34,546 nucleotides of DNA from an uncultured Burkholderiales bacterium (GCA_903828695.1 CAIKNE010000116.1:1-34546); one strand, 5' to 3'; shown: positions 19,067-28,437, counted from the first letter of the stretch. The notes: generated by a model not told the origin, from the sequence alone. Made by a program: numbers and translations.

Positions 19067-19114
19067 GCTGCTGGGGTTTACACATCTGTGCGCAGAGCTT
19101 TTTTGCGTAGCAGC
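19067..19114 (+). terminator. Possible terminator after mrdA
   Basis: An outer pair GCTGCT/AGCAGC (19067-19072 with 19109-19114) encloses a small TCTG-TGCG-CAGA hairpin (19085-19096) followed by T6 (19099-19104). It lies between convergent mrdA and the TauE/SafE gene. The inner stem is only 4 bp, so termination would be weak. Confidence 0.3.
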
Positions 19115-19144
19115 TCACTTAGCACTGCAATCAGAAATGCAAGA

Positions 19145-19993
19145 TTAAATGATCAAGTCCTTGATTTGGGGCCAGATAAAGTCGGAACTCGTTTTGAGTA
19201 TGAGCAAGCTGACGATGATGATAAAGAAATACCGGACAAAGCTCGCCCCTTTCTTTAGAGCGAGACGCGTGCCCAGGAAGCTACCCAATACATTTGCGAT
19301 GGCCAAGGGAATTGCCAGGTACCACCAAACGAAGCCTTGAAATGTAAACAATATGAGCGCGGCTGAGTTGCTGGCCGTATTTAAAATTTTTGCGCCCGCT
19401 GAGGCGTGAAGAAAATCAAAGCCCAACCAACGTACGAGTAAGAAGACAAAAAAGCTCCCTGTACCCGGCCCAAAAAATCCATCGTAATAGCCAATCAAAG
19501 CGCCAATAAATGCCAGCCGAATGGCTTCTTGTTGGGCGGTGAATTTAGGGGAGTGTATTTGTCCCAGGTCTTTTTTGAGCAGCGTGTAAATCAGCAGCGC
19601 CAGCAACACAATCGGCAGCGCAGCCTTGAACGAAGTGGCGGGCACGAGCGTCACACACCAAGCTCCGCAGAAAGAACCTATCAAAGCGCAAACGCCCCCC
19701 ATGAGCAGACCACGCAAAGGCAGGGTCACTTTCTTACTGTAAACCCAAGATGCGAACGCTGTTCCCCAAACGGACGCGGCCTTATTGGTTCCTAGCAAAC
19801 TGGGGGGGGCTGCGCTTGGGTAGGCCGCAAAAAGAGAGGGCACCATAATCAGTCCGCCCCCGCCGACAATGGAGTCGATGAAGCCTGCCAGACCAGAGGC
19901 AAGCGTAATGGTTAGAAGGTGAAAGTAGTCCAAGCTCAGGAAAGGTTTGGGAGTAATGGGGTAAATCTGTACGCACCACAAAAAAACCACCAT
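19145..19993 (-). CDS. TauE/SafE-family membrane permease
   Basis: Inner-membrane protein of the TauE/SafE (DUF81) family, whose members export sulfite, sulfoacetate or other small organic anions. 282 residues from ATG 19993, with about eight hydrophobic segments. The duplicated family signature is visible: GFIDSIVGGGGLIMVPSL in the first half and GALIGYYDGFFGPGTGSFFVF in the second, each with the conserved Asp/Gly pattern. The start is uncertain: TTG 20002 is in frame and neither has a Shine-Dalgarno. Substrate unknown. Confidence 0.85.
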   Translation of the reverse strand: MVVFLWCVQIYPITPKPFLSLDYFHLLTITLASGLAGFIDSIVGGGGLIMVPSLFAAYPSAAPPSLLGTNKAASVWGTAFASWVYSKKVTLPLRGLLMGGVCALIGSFCGAWCVTLVPATSFKAALPIVLLALLIYTLLKKDLGQIHSPKFTAQQEAIRLAFIGALIGYYDGFFGPGTGSFFVFLLVRWLGFDFLHASAGAKILNTASNSAALILFTFQGFVWWYLAIPLAIANVLGSFLGTRLALKKGASFVRYFFIIIVSLLILKTSSDFIWPQIKDLII

Positions 19994-20002
19994 AACCCGC
20001 AA

Positions 20003-20297
20003 AAGTTAAGGTGGCATTTTTGCTTAAGATTGTACTTACAGTCCAGCGCCTTTTTTTAGCGTCTTCTGAGATGCCTTAGTGGCAATCTTCATTGTCTCCT
20101 CAACCCTGACAATTCGTTTACATATTGAGATATGTAATAGTTTCTATCAGTAGCCGTTTAAAACGACTGTTTACTGTAAACGCTAGACCAGCATTGAAGT
20201 ATGGGTGCTTACCCGAGATTGTTTTTGCTAAAGCGAGTTGATCGCAAGCGGACCCCAGGGTAATAAAGACGGGGGTATATCTCGCCCCTCGGAGTGA
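20003..20297. promoter_or_regulatory. Gene-free region with three palindromes upstream of the TauE/SafE gene
   Basis: No supported ORF. Three perfect inverted repeats lie within 64 bp: TTACATAT-tgag-ATATGTAA (20118-20137), CGTTT-a-AAACG (20155-20165) and GTTTAC-t-GTAAAC (20169-20181). They sit upstream of the TauE/SafE gene and downstream of the GMC gene, so they probably belong to control of the permease gene. The regulator is not encoded nearby. Confidence 0.45.
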
Positions 20298-22052
20298 TTA
20301 CTTGTGATCACTGGCAATCCAAGCTGCCGCGCGCTCAGCAATCATGAGTGTAGGGCTATTGGTGTTGCCACTCGTGATGTTGGGCATGATACTGGCGTCT
20401 ACGACACGCAGTCCTTGGATCATCGAACCTTTGCCGTCAAAGACGCGCAGACGAGCGTCCACTACTGCACTAGGATCTGAGCGCAGACCCATCTTGAGTG
20501 TGCCAACGGGATGAAAAATTGTTGTACCAATGTCCCCTGCAAGACGCGCCAATTCAGCGTCTGTTTGGAATTGAACGCCTGGTTTGTATTCCTCGGGCTC
20601 AAAGGGAGCTAACGCAGGTTGTGAGGCGATCCGTCTGGTAAGACGCAGCGACTCAGCAGCAACTTCCCTGTCCTCATTTGTACTCAAATAGTTGGGCCGA
20701 ATAAGCGGAGCGTCCTTAAAGTCGGGACTCTCGATATGAACCGAGCCCCGACTGCTGGGGTTCAGATTACACACGCTTGCGGTGATGGCCGCAAACGAGT
20801 GAAGGGGCTCCCCAAACGCGTCTAGGCTGAGGGGCTGAACGTGGTATTGCAGGTTGGGAAAATCAAGCCCTGGGTGGCTTTTGGCGAATGCGCCTAGCTG
20901 GGACGGAGCCATACTCATGGGGCCACTCCTGGTCAGTGCGTATTCAAGTCCAATCTTTAACTTACCCATCCAACTGTTCGCCAGAGTGTTCAGGGTAGGC
21001 GTGTTCTTAACCTTAAAGACGGCCCTGATTTGCAGATGATCTTGCAAATTCTCGCCAACACCGGGAAGATCAACCTTGGGTGTGACGCCCAGCGCTGATA
21101 GATGCTGTGCACGCCCAACGCCAGAGAGCTCTAAGATTTGGGGGGAGCCGATACTTCCTGCGCTCAGAATTACTTCCCTGTGTGCTTTGACAATAAAGCG
21201 TTCGTTGTTTTGCACAACCTCGACGCCCGAGCAACGGGTAGAGTGGTCGTGGGACGGTTGATCTAAGATTAGCCGCTTGACCTGGGATCCAGTCCAAACC
21301 GTGAGGTTGGGTCTTCGTAATACCGAGGGTGACAAAAAGGCTTTTGAAGTGTTCAGTCTAAAGCCTTTGTTTTGGTTCACCTCAAAATAGCCAACCCCTT
21401 CGTTGTTACCGGAGTTAAAGTCGGTGGATGCGGGAATTCCGCTTTGCACCGCAGCGAGTGCAAAGGCGTCCAGTATCTCCCAGCGAAGGCGCTGGGTTTG
21501 GACATGCCACTCTGCGCCGGCCTTAGAGGAGCGCAGCCGCTCTTTGTAAAACGCAGGGGCTTCTAGTCTATGAATTCGCTCCTCTAAGGCGTCATCCAAG
21601 CCCGAGTGCCAAGTGGAGCTGGGGAGATGGTGGTGCTCGTGGAGTTTGAAGAAATCAAGGCTTTTGTCCCAACTCCAAGCTGCATCGTTCACGAGCTCAG
21701 ACCAACGGTCATAGTCCCTTGATTGACCGCGCATGTAAATCATGCCGTTGATGCTGGAGCATCCTCCAAGCACTCGCCCTCGCGGGTATTTGAGGACTCG
21801 CCCGTTAAGACCCTGTGAGGGTTGAGTGGCATAAAGCCAATCGGTGCGCGGGTTACCGATGCAGTAAAGGTAGCCGACTGGAATATGAATCCAGTGGTAG
21901 TTGTCCTTTGGGCCAGCTTCTAACAGCAGAACACGTACGCCTGGATCTGCGCTGAGTCGGTTGGCGAGTAAACACCCCGCAGTTCCTGCGCCGACGATGA
22001 TGAAATCAAAATCAGAACTGTTTGCAGGTGTTGATGTTGAAGGGGTGTTCAA
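20298..22052 (-). CDS. GMC-family FAD oxidoreductase (choline/alcohol dehydrogenase-like)
   Basis: Flavoprotein of the glucose-methanol-choline family that oxidises a primary or secondary alcohol. 584 residues. The FAD dinucleotide fold is GAGTAG at 21-26, with LLLEAGP at 43-49. GMC signature 1 is RGRVLGGCSSINGMIYMRG (91-109) and signature 2 is GSIGSPQILELSGVG. The catalytic pair is H514 (HPVGTLKMG) with the Asn of GNTNSP (563-565). No signal peptide, so cytosolic or membrane-associated. The start must be TTG 22052, because no ATG or GTG occurs between the upstream stop and the FAD motif. It follows the SDR gene by 75 bp. It is closest in look to choline dehydrogenase and aliphatic alcohol dehydrogenases; the substrate cannot be told. 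Confidence 0.9.
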   Translation of the reverse strand: MNTPSTSTPANSSDFDFIIVGAGTAGCLLANRLSADPGVRVLLLEAGPKDNYHWIHIPVGYLYCIGNPRTDWLYATQPSQGLNGRVLKYPRGRVLGGCSSINGMIYMRGQSRDYDRWSELVNDAAWSWDKSLDFFKLHEHHHLPSSTWHSGLDDALEERIHRLEAPAFYKERLRSSKAGAEWHVQTQRLRWEILDAFALAAVQSGIPASTDFNSGNNEGVGYFEVNQNKGFRLNTSKAFLSPSVLRRPNLTVWTGSQVKRLILDQPSHDHSTRCSGVEVVQNNERFIVKAHREVILSAGSIGSPQILELSGVGRAQHLSALGVTPKVDLPGVGENLQDHLQIRAVFKVKNTPTLNTLANSWMGKLKIGLEYALTRSGPMSMAPSQLGAFAKSHPGLDFPNLQYHVQPLSLDAFGEPLHSFAAITASVCNLNPSSRGSVHIESPDFKDAPLIRPNYLSTNEDREVAAESLRLTRRIASQPALAPFEPEEYKPGVQFQTDAELARLAGDIGTTIFHPVGTLKMGLRSDPSAVVDARLRVFDGKGSMIQGLRVVDASIMPNITSGNTNSPTLMIAERAAAWIASDHK

Positions 22053-22127
22053 AGGAATGCAATGAGTTAATGTGTTTCAAAAAGCCGGTGAGGGTTGAGT
22101 AGCTAACTGAGCCTTTGATGCTCAGCG

Positions 22128-22874
22128 CTAGCGTCCACCGCTCACGTCAAGCACTGCACCCGTGGTGTAGGAGGCGTCACTGCTGAGGAGCCAGACAATG
22201 GCCTTGCCAACCTCCTCTGCGGTTCCTGCTCTTTGCATGGGTACAAGTCCGGCGGAATCTTTAGCACGGTTGGGTTGCCCGCCGCTGGCGTGTATTTCAG
22301 TATCAATAATACCAGGGCGAACAGCATTGACCCGAATGCCCTGGGTAGCAAGCTCTCTGGACAAGCCGGTTGTAAAGGAGTCGATGGCACCCTTGCTGGC
22401 AGCGTAATCGACGTAATTGGCTGCGCCGCCCAGTTTTGCGGCTACGCTGGATAAATTAATGATGCTGCCGCCCTTGCCACCGCGCTCGGTGCTCATGCGT
22501 TTGATGGCTTCTCTAGAACACGCAATGGTGCCTAAAATATTGATGCGCATCATGCGGTCTAAACGCTCCCAACTCATGTCAACGACGTTACTGGTCATAT
22601 CTACGACGCCTGCATTGTTGACCAGTCCATTTAATGTGCCAAAGTGCGCGTCAATTTGCGCGAACATACTGAGAATTTGGCTCTCTACGCCGACGTCTGC
22701 TTGAACACACAGTGTTTTCGCCCCCAGAGCTTCAAGTTGCTTGCATAACGTCTGTGCCGCGGCTTTATTTTGCGTGTAATTCACTACGATGTCCCAGCCT
22801 GCTTTGGCGCTGAGAATTGCTGTGGCAGCGCCAATGCCTCGGCTGGCTCCGGTGATGAGTAAAACGGGTTTCAA
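22128..22874 (-). CDS. Short-chain dehydrogenase/reductase
   Basis: NAD(P)-dependent classical SDR, 248 residues. The cofactor motif TGASRGIG is at 8-15, NNAGV at 86-90, the catalytic Ser at S142/S143 (IINLSSVAAKL), and Y157/K161 in YAASK. The ending YTTGAVLDVSGGR is standard for the family. It resembles FabG/glucose-1-dehydrogenase-like SDRs such as YgfF, but the substrate is not deducible. The start is TTG 22874 with GGAG 8 bases upstream. Together with the GMC oxidase it would allow sequential or opposing oxidation of an alcohol. Confidence 0.92.
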   Translation of the reverse strand: MKPVLLITGASRGIGAATAILSAKAGWDIVVNYTQNKAAAQTLCKQLEALGAKTLCVQADVGVESQILSMFAQIDAHFGTLNGLVNNAGVVDMTSNVVDMSWERLDRMMRINILGTIACSREAIKRMSTERGGKGGSIINLSSVAAKLGGAANYVDYAASKGAIDSFTTGLSRELATQGIRVNAVRPGIIDTEIHASGGQPNRAKDSAGLVPMQRAGTAEEVGKAIVWLLSSDASYTTGAVLDVSGGR

Positions 22875-23026
22875 AGGGTAACTCCAATCATAAAAAAACG
22901 GTCGTTAAAAAAAGTGCAGTTGGTGCGTCTGACATTTCATGAATTAAATATGCAAGAGATTTTGGTGTTGGTTTGATCTGAGGTTCAGCAAGGATCGATA
23001 ATCTAGAGATTGGGCTTGATCTTGGC

Positions 23027-23047
23027 CTAAGCGTTGAACTAAGCGTT
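23027..23047. repeat. 9-bp direct repeat upstream of the HCCA-isomerase-like gene
   Basis: CTAAGCGTT occurs at 23027-23035 and again at 23039-23047, with a 12-bp period, about 47-67 bases before the gene start. GAGGTTCA is also repeated (around 22980 and 23061). This divergent promoter region separates the SDR/GMC unit from the plus-strand genes, so the repeats could bind a regulator. Confidence 0.4.
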
Positions 23048-23093
23048 TTTAAGTCTCAGAGGTTCAAACAATTTCTAACTCATTTTAAAAATC

Positions 23094-23699
23094 ATGAAAC
23101 CCACTGTTGAATATTACTTAGCCCCGTCCAGTCCCTGGACCTACCTAGGGCATGAAAGATTGACAAGCATTGTCGCCTCCACAGGAGTAAATGTACGACT
23201 GTTCCCCGTTGATTTGGGTGGTAAGGTCTTTCCAGCAACAGGGGGTTTACCCGTGGGCCAAAGATCTGCACAGCGACAGGCGTATAGATTGGTGGAGCTA
23301 AAACGCTTTAGTGAATATTTAAAACTCCCGCTGAACTTACACCCTCAATATTTCCCAGTATCCGCTGACCCTGCAGCAAAGTTAATCATCGCTGTGCAGG
23401 AAAAAGAAGGCGCGAGTGCTGCGATGGCTTTAACAGGAGTTATTTTGTCCGCAGTCTGGGTCAGGGAAGAAAACATTGCTGACCCCCATGTGTTGGAGTC
23501 GTCTTTGAGGTCGGTAGATCTAAGCTTGGATTATTTGCAGGCTTCTCTCGCCCCCTGGGTACATGATTTGTACGATCAAAATACAATAAACGCCATTGAG
23601 TTGGGTGTCTTTGGTTCACCCAGCTATGTGCTAAATGGGGAAATCTTTTGGGGGCAAGACCGCTTGGACTTCCTGCGCGCGAGGCTAGCGACCCTTTAA
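23094..23699 (+). CDS. 2-hydroxychromene-2-carboxylate isomerase-like protein (kappa-GST/DsbA fold)
   Basis: Thioredoxin-fold protein of the DsbA/kappa-class glutathione transferase group, 201 residues. The N-terminal VEYYLAPSSPWTYLGHERL carries a Ser pair in place of the CxxC of true DsbA proteins, and the cis-Pro region is VFGSPSYVLNGEIFWGQDRLDFL; both are typical of glutathione-dependent HCCA isomerases. Those enzymes act in naphthalene-type catabolism, but many relatives have unknown roles. No signal peptide, so cytosolic. No clear Shine-Dalgarno before ATG 23094. Followed after 64 bp by the dienelactone-hydrolase-like gene. Confidence 0.82.
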   Translation: MKPTVEYYLAPSSPWTYLGHERLTSIVASTGVNVRLFPVDLGGKVFPATGGLPVGQRSAQRQAYRLVELKRFSEYLKLPLNLHPQYFPVSADPAAKLIIAVQEKEGASAAMALTGVILSAVWVREENIADPHVLESSLRSVDLSLDYLQASLAPWVHDLYDQNTINAIELGVFGSPSYVLNGEIFWGQDRLDFLRARLATL

Positions 23700-23763
23700 G
23701 GCATTGTCAGTTTAGACAAAAAAACAAACAATCATCAACGAAAAAAACGAAAGGTTATTCAAA

Positions 23764-24453
23764 ATGAGTCATACAGTTCAGCTAAAAGCCAGCGACGGGT
23801 TTATGTGTTCCGCCTACGTTGCTATGCCTAAGGTGCCCGTTCGCGGCGCCGTAGTCGTCGTACAAGAAATCTTTGGGGTGAACACACATATTCGCGCCGT
23901 AGCCGATAGTTACGCTTTGGCGGGTTTCTTAGCTGTCGCCCCGGCGACCTTTGACCGAGTTCAAAAGGGGGTGGAGATTGGGTATACGCCCGAGGATATG
24001 GCCGTTGGGTTTGATCTTAAAGGCAAGGTCGAGGCGTTAGCGGCCCCAGGCGTGATGGCGGATTTACAGGCCGCAGTAGATTACGCAGGTGCCAATGCCA
24101 AGGGCAAGGTCGCGATGGTTGGGTATTGCTGGGGTGGGCTGCTCACCTGGAGGAGCGCCGAGCTGGTCCGTGGTTTGAGCGCTGCAGTTCCCTATTACGG
24201 CGGAGGTATGACCATGGGGGATGAGCCTAAAAGAAGACCAAGGTGCCCAGTGATGGCGCACTTTGGGGATAAAGATCACTGGATTTCGCTCGAGTCCGTA
24301 GAATCGTTTAAGGCTCAACAACCTGAGGCGCAGGTCTATGTTTATGAGGCCGATCACGGGTTTAACTGCGACCACCGGGGGTCTTATGATGTGAAGGCGG
24401 CGGATCTGGCGCTGGAGAGAACTCTTGGCTTTATTGTCAAAGAGTTTGCTTAA
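23764..24453 (+). CDS. Dienelactone hydrolase family protein
   Basis: Alpha/beta hydrolase of 229 residues. The Cys-Asp-His triad is C122 (VGYCWGG), D169 or D171 (HFGDKDHW) and H198 (YEADHGFNC). E36 in VVQEIFGVN is the conserved acid that activates the cysteine in dienelactone hydrolases. True members open dienelactone in chlorocatechol breakdown; many chromosomal copies act on other esters, so the substrate is not claimed. AAAGG precedes the ATG by about 10 bases. A strong hairpin follows the gene. Confidence 0.9.
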   Translation: MSHTVQLKASDGFMCSAYVAMPKVPVRGAVVVVQEIFGVNTHIRAVADSYALAGFLAVAPATFDRVQKGVEIGYTPEDMAVGFDLKGKVEALAAPGVMADLQAAVDYAGANAKGKVAMVGYCWGGLLTWRSAELVRGLSAAVPYYGGGMTMGDEPKRRPRCPVMAHFGDKDHWISLESVESFKAQQPEAQVYVYEADHGFNCDHRGSYDVKAADLALERTLGFIVKEFA

Positions 24454-24492
24454 TAAGCAGACGGCTTTAAGATTAAATCAACAGGCGCTAAA

Positions 24493-24532
24493 AAACAAGC
24501 TTTTAAAAATAAGTCTTTTAACAAGCTTGTTT
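24493..24532. terminator. Strong hairpin between the dienelactone hydrolase gene and hemB
   Basis: AAACAAGCTT-TTAAAA, loop ATAAGTC, TTTTAA-(c)-AAGCTTGTTT: 16 paired bases with one bulged C. It lies in the 92-bp gap between two convergent genes and is bordered by A/T-rich sequence on both sides, which fits a two-way transcription terminator. Confidence 0.7.
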
Positions 24533-24545
24533 AATAAAACTTCTT

Positions 24546-25613
<1,068 letters not shown>

Positions 25614-25750
25614 CTACGGGTAAAGAAAAAAAATTGCCTTGTCGATCAACAATAAGGTCGTGGGTACAAAATTCCTAAATAAAGCAAAATCATCGCAAAA
25701 GGTTTCTGGTTCCTGCTTGGTTAGGGGGCGCTTGGGATTACACTTTACGA

Positions 25751-26191
25751 ATGCTGTGGATTAAATCTTTTCATATTGTTTTTGTAGCGAGTTGGTTTGC
25801 TGGCTTGTTTTACCTGCCCCGCATATTTGTGAATCTCGCAATGGTTGAGGCCGGCTCGATCGCCGAGCAGGCCAGGTTGATGTTGATGGCAAAGAAGCTT
25901 CTGCGGTTCACCACACTTTTGATGATCCCAGCTCTTGGTCTGGGTGTTTGGCTTTTGTGGGTTGAGGGTTTTTTAAGTCCCGGCGGTGGGTTTGCAACTC
26001 AGGGGTGGTTGCATGCAAAGCTTTTTTTAGTCGCACTCACACTCCTTTATCATTTTGGCTGTGCAAGGCATCTAAGGTGTTTTGAGCAGGGGCAAACTTT
26101 GCACTCGCATATTTGGTACCGTTGGTTCAACGAAATACCGGTACTGCTTTTAACAGCGACAGTTGTATTGGTCGTTGTTAAACCCTTTTAA
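25751..26191 (+). CDS. hemJ: Protoporphyrinogen IX oxidase HemJ
   Basis: Membrane protein that oxidises protoporphyrinogen IX to protoporphyrin IX (HemJ, formerly UPF0093/COG1981). 146 residues with about four TM segments. The family signature LWIKSFHIVFVASWFAGLFYLPR has the conserved heme-ligand His at H8, and WLHAKLFLV (H88, K90) holds the second conserved site. Its location beside hemB supports the role. It starts a tight plus-strand row: vanZ-like gene 9 bp downstream, then a ferredoxin, a hydrolase and a PBP5-type gene. The electron acceptor of HemJ is not settled. Confidence 0.92.
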   Translation: MLWIKSFHIVFVASWFAGLFYLPRIFVNLAMVEAGSIAEQARLMLMAKKLLRFTTLLMIPALGLGVWLLWVEGFLSPGGGFATQGWLHAKLFLVALTLLYHFGCARHLRCFEQGQTLHSHIWYRWFNEIPVLLLTATVVLVVVKPF

Positions 26192-26200
26192 GTCGTCCGT

Positions 26201-27355
26201 ATGTCCACACAAATAGGTCTGGACGCAGGTAAAGGCAACAAGAATTTGTTGCAAGAACCGACCTCTGCATGGTCATTGGCGATTATCTACATTGCGTTGA
26301 TTACCTATGCCAGTCTGTATCCGTTTCAAAATTGGCGCAATCAAGAGCTCAATCCTATGGAATTTTTACTGGCGGGTTGGCCCCATTACTGGAGCGGTTT
26401 TGATGTGGTGTTTAATATTTTTGGATACGCCCCTCTGGGATTTTTTTTAACGCTTGGATTTTTGAGAACTGGTCGAAACAAATCAGCCCTGCTCAACGCT
26501 TTGATACTAGCGTCATTGGTGTCTTTGGTGATGGAGTGTTTGCAGAGTTATTTGCCTGCCCGAGTCCCCTCGCCAGCCGATTGGGTCTTTAATTCGGTTG
26601 GCGCTTTACTGGGTGCTATCAGCTCATACATACTGGAGCGACTTGGATTCTTAGATCGCTGGAGTTTGTTTCGCAGGCGTTGGTTTTTATCCTCCACTCG
26701 TGGCGTCAACGCAAGCCTTGTTTTGGTTGCATTGTGGCCTTTTTGTTTGTTGTTTCCAAGTGTTGTCCCCCTGGGCTTGGGTCAAATTCAAGCCAGAGTC
26801 CAGGGGGTACTTCACGACTGGCTGAGCGATACTCCGTTTTTAAATTGGCTCCCCAACTTTGATGTGCAAGCGCAACCTCTGGCCCCTGGCGTTGAGTTGG
26901 TTTGTGTTGCGCTTGGATTGTTGATCCCTTTTTTGCTCGGTGCCGCAGTGATTCAAATGCGCAGGCAGAAGTTGGTTTTTTTGGGGCTGGTGATTGCCTG
27001 CGCATTTTTGGTAACTGGCTTGTCAACCGCCCTGAGTTTTGGGCCCTCTCACGCCTGGTCTTGGTTGAGCCCCTGGGTGGGTGCGGGTTTGGTGCTGGGT
27101 TTGTTGTTGTGTTTGCTCACGCTTAAGTTAGACGCAGCCAGTTGTGACGTTTTTTTAGTGATCGTGATCACCCTGCAACTGTCTTTGATCAACCAAAAGG
27201 GGGTGGACGCCTATCTCGTACAAAACCTTCAAACATGGGAGCAAGGGCGATTTATTCGCTTTCATGGATTGGCTCAGTGGTTGGGTTGGTTTTGGCCCTT
27301 TGCTGTGCTATTGCTTATTTTTTATAAATTACTTCGAGGGCTCAGAACCAAATAA
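26201..27355 (+). CDS. VanZ-domain membrane protein
   Basis: Polytopic inner-membrane protein, 384 residues with about nine hydrophobic segments. The N-terminal VanZ domain lies at about 25-145, with YASLYPFQNWR, DVVFNIFGYAPLGFFL and MECLQSYLPARVPSPADWVFNSVGALLG, all matching the family's conserved Pro and Asn/Asp positions. The C-terminal half is a less conserved hydrophobic region ending in LLRGLRTK. VanZ-like proteins are tied to teicoplanin tolerance in some Gram-positives, but in Proteobacteria the role is unknown and no resistance is implied. It lies between hemJ (9 bp) and the ferredoxin gene (14 bp). Confidence 0.85.
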   Translation: MSTQIGLDAGKGNKNLLQEPTSAWSLAIIYIALITYASLYPFQNWRNQELNPMEFLLAGWPHYWSGFDVVFNIFGYAPLGFFLTLGFLRTGRNKSALLNALILASLVSLVMECLQSYLPARVPSPADWVFNSVGALLGAISSYILERLGFLDRWSLFRRRWFLSSTRGVNASLVLVALWPFCLLFPSVVPLGLGQIQARVQGVLHDWLSDTPFLNWLPNFDVQAQPLAPGVELVCVALGLLIPFLLGAAVIQMRRQKLVFLGLVIACAFLVTGLSTALSFGPSHAWSWLSPWVGAGLVLGLLLCLLTLKLDAASCDVFLVIVITLQLSLINQKGVDAYLVQNLQTWEQGRFIRFHGLAQWLGWFWPFAVLLLIFYKLLRGLRTK

Positions 27356-27369
27356 CTCACTAAAATACG

Positions 27370-27720
27370 GTGATGATTGAACAAAAAAGCCCAGAAACTT
27401 ATTACAAGCACCATGTATTTTTTTGCTTGAATGAGCGATCCAACTCTGAGGCTTGTTGCGCCAAGCATCAAGCACAAGAAGCATTCGAGCACTGTAAACA
27501 AAAAGTTAAGAGCCACGGTCTAAACGGTGTTGGTGGTGTGCGAGTCAATAAGGCTGGCTGTTTAGACCGCTGTGCTGGTGCTCCAGTCTTGGTGGTCTAT
27601 CCTGAGGCCATTTGGTATACCTATGTGGATTTGAGCGATATAGACGAAATCATCACCTCCCATCTGCAAAACAACCAGATCGTGACACGACTTCTATTGC
27701 CTGCTGATGTGGGGCGCTAA
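27370..27720 (+). CDS. Thioredoxin-like [2Fe-2S] ferredoxin
   Basis: Small 116-residue protein of the (2Fe-2S) ferredoxin/thioredoxin-like family (Shethna-type). Candidate cluster ligands are C19 (HHVFFCLNER), C29/C30 and the pair C64 and C68 (KAGCLDRCAGAP). The C-terminal VLVVYPEAIWYTYVDLSD is the family signature. It should carry electrons in the cytosol; the partner is unknown. A second ATG (27373) directly follows the first, so the N-terminus may be one residue shorter. Only 2 bp separate its stop from the next gene. Confidence 0.88.
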   Translation: MMIEQKSPETYYKHHVFFCLNERSNSEACCAKHQAQEAFEHCKQKVKSHGLNGVGGVRVNKAGCLDRCAGAPVLVVYPEAIWYTYVDLSDIDEIITSHLQNNQIVTRLLLPADVGR

Positions 27721-27722
27721 CC

Positions 27723-28400
27723 GTGAACAGATCAAGTGAAAAGTTAACTTTAGAAGGCGGTGCTGGTGGGGTCGAGGCCTTGTTGGATTACCCGAGCAGT
27801 GATGCGCCGAATGCCCTGGAAAATGGGATAGCCATTATTTGTCACCCTCACCCCTTGTTTGGTGGAACCATGGACAACAAGGTCGTTCAAACTCTTGCGC
27901 GTGGTTTTTTGGCTAGCGGGTGGAAGACACTCAGGTTTAATTTCCGAGGCGTTGGCAATTCACAGGGCGTCCACGATAACGGCGTAGGCGAGACAAGCGA
28001 CTTGTTGAGCATCATCGAACAAGTCGCCCCTTCTGGGCCCATTGCTTTGTCGGGCTTTTCTTTTGGTGCCTTTATTGCTTCTCACGGGGTTGAGCACTTA
28101 AGCGCAAGCGGTCGGGCCTTCTCGGACTCGGATCACGGGTCTTTGTCGGGAGAGTTAAAGAAAGTTGTGCTCGTGGGCACGGCTACAACGCGTTTTGACG
28201 TGCGCCCAATTGCCCTCGCCCTTCACTCTCGAACCCTGGTCATTCACGGCGAAGAGGACGATACCGTTCCCTTAAGCTCAGTGATGGACTGGGCTCGTCC
28301 ACAGGTGCTACCGGTTACTGTAGTGCCATCAGTAGGGCATTTCTTTCACGGTCAACTGCCACTTTTGAAATCGTTGGTGGTACAGCACCTGAAGACTTGA
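27723..28400 (+). CDS. Alpha/beta hydrolase (COG2945-like)
   Basis: Cytosolic serine hydrolase, 225 residues. The motif HPHPLFGGTMDNKVV (41-55) and the nucleophile elbow GFSFG with S113 are typical of COG2945. The remaining triad is D179/D180 in HGEEDDTVP and H206 in VGHFFHG. The start is GTG 27723, two bases after the ferredoxin stop, which implies translational coupling. Substrate unknown. Confidence 0.88.
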   Translation: MNRSSEKLTLEGGAGGVEALLDYPSSDAPNALENGIAIICHPHPLFGGTMDNKVVQTLARGFLASGWKTLRFNFRGVGNSQGVHDNGVGETSDLLSIIEQVAPSGPIALSGFSFGAFIASHGVEHLSASGRAFSDSDHGSLSGELKKVVLVGTATTRFDVRPIALALHSRTLVIHGEEDDTVPLSSVMDWARPQVLPVTVVPSVGHFFHGQLPLLKSLVVQHLKT

Positions 28401-28437
28401 TGGGTAGATAGATTTGTAATTTAAATTGAGTAATTTG

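Noticed and set aside
26201-27355. Glycopeptide-resistance gene based on the VanZ domain
   Set aside because: Only the domain family is shared. No vanHAX-type genes are present, and VanZ-like proteins are common in Gram-negative bacteria.
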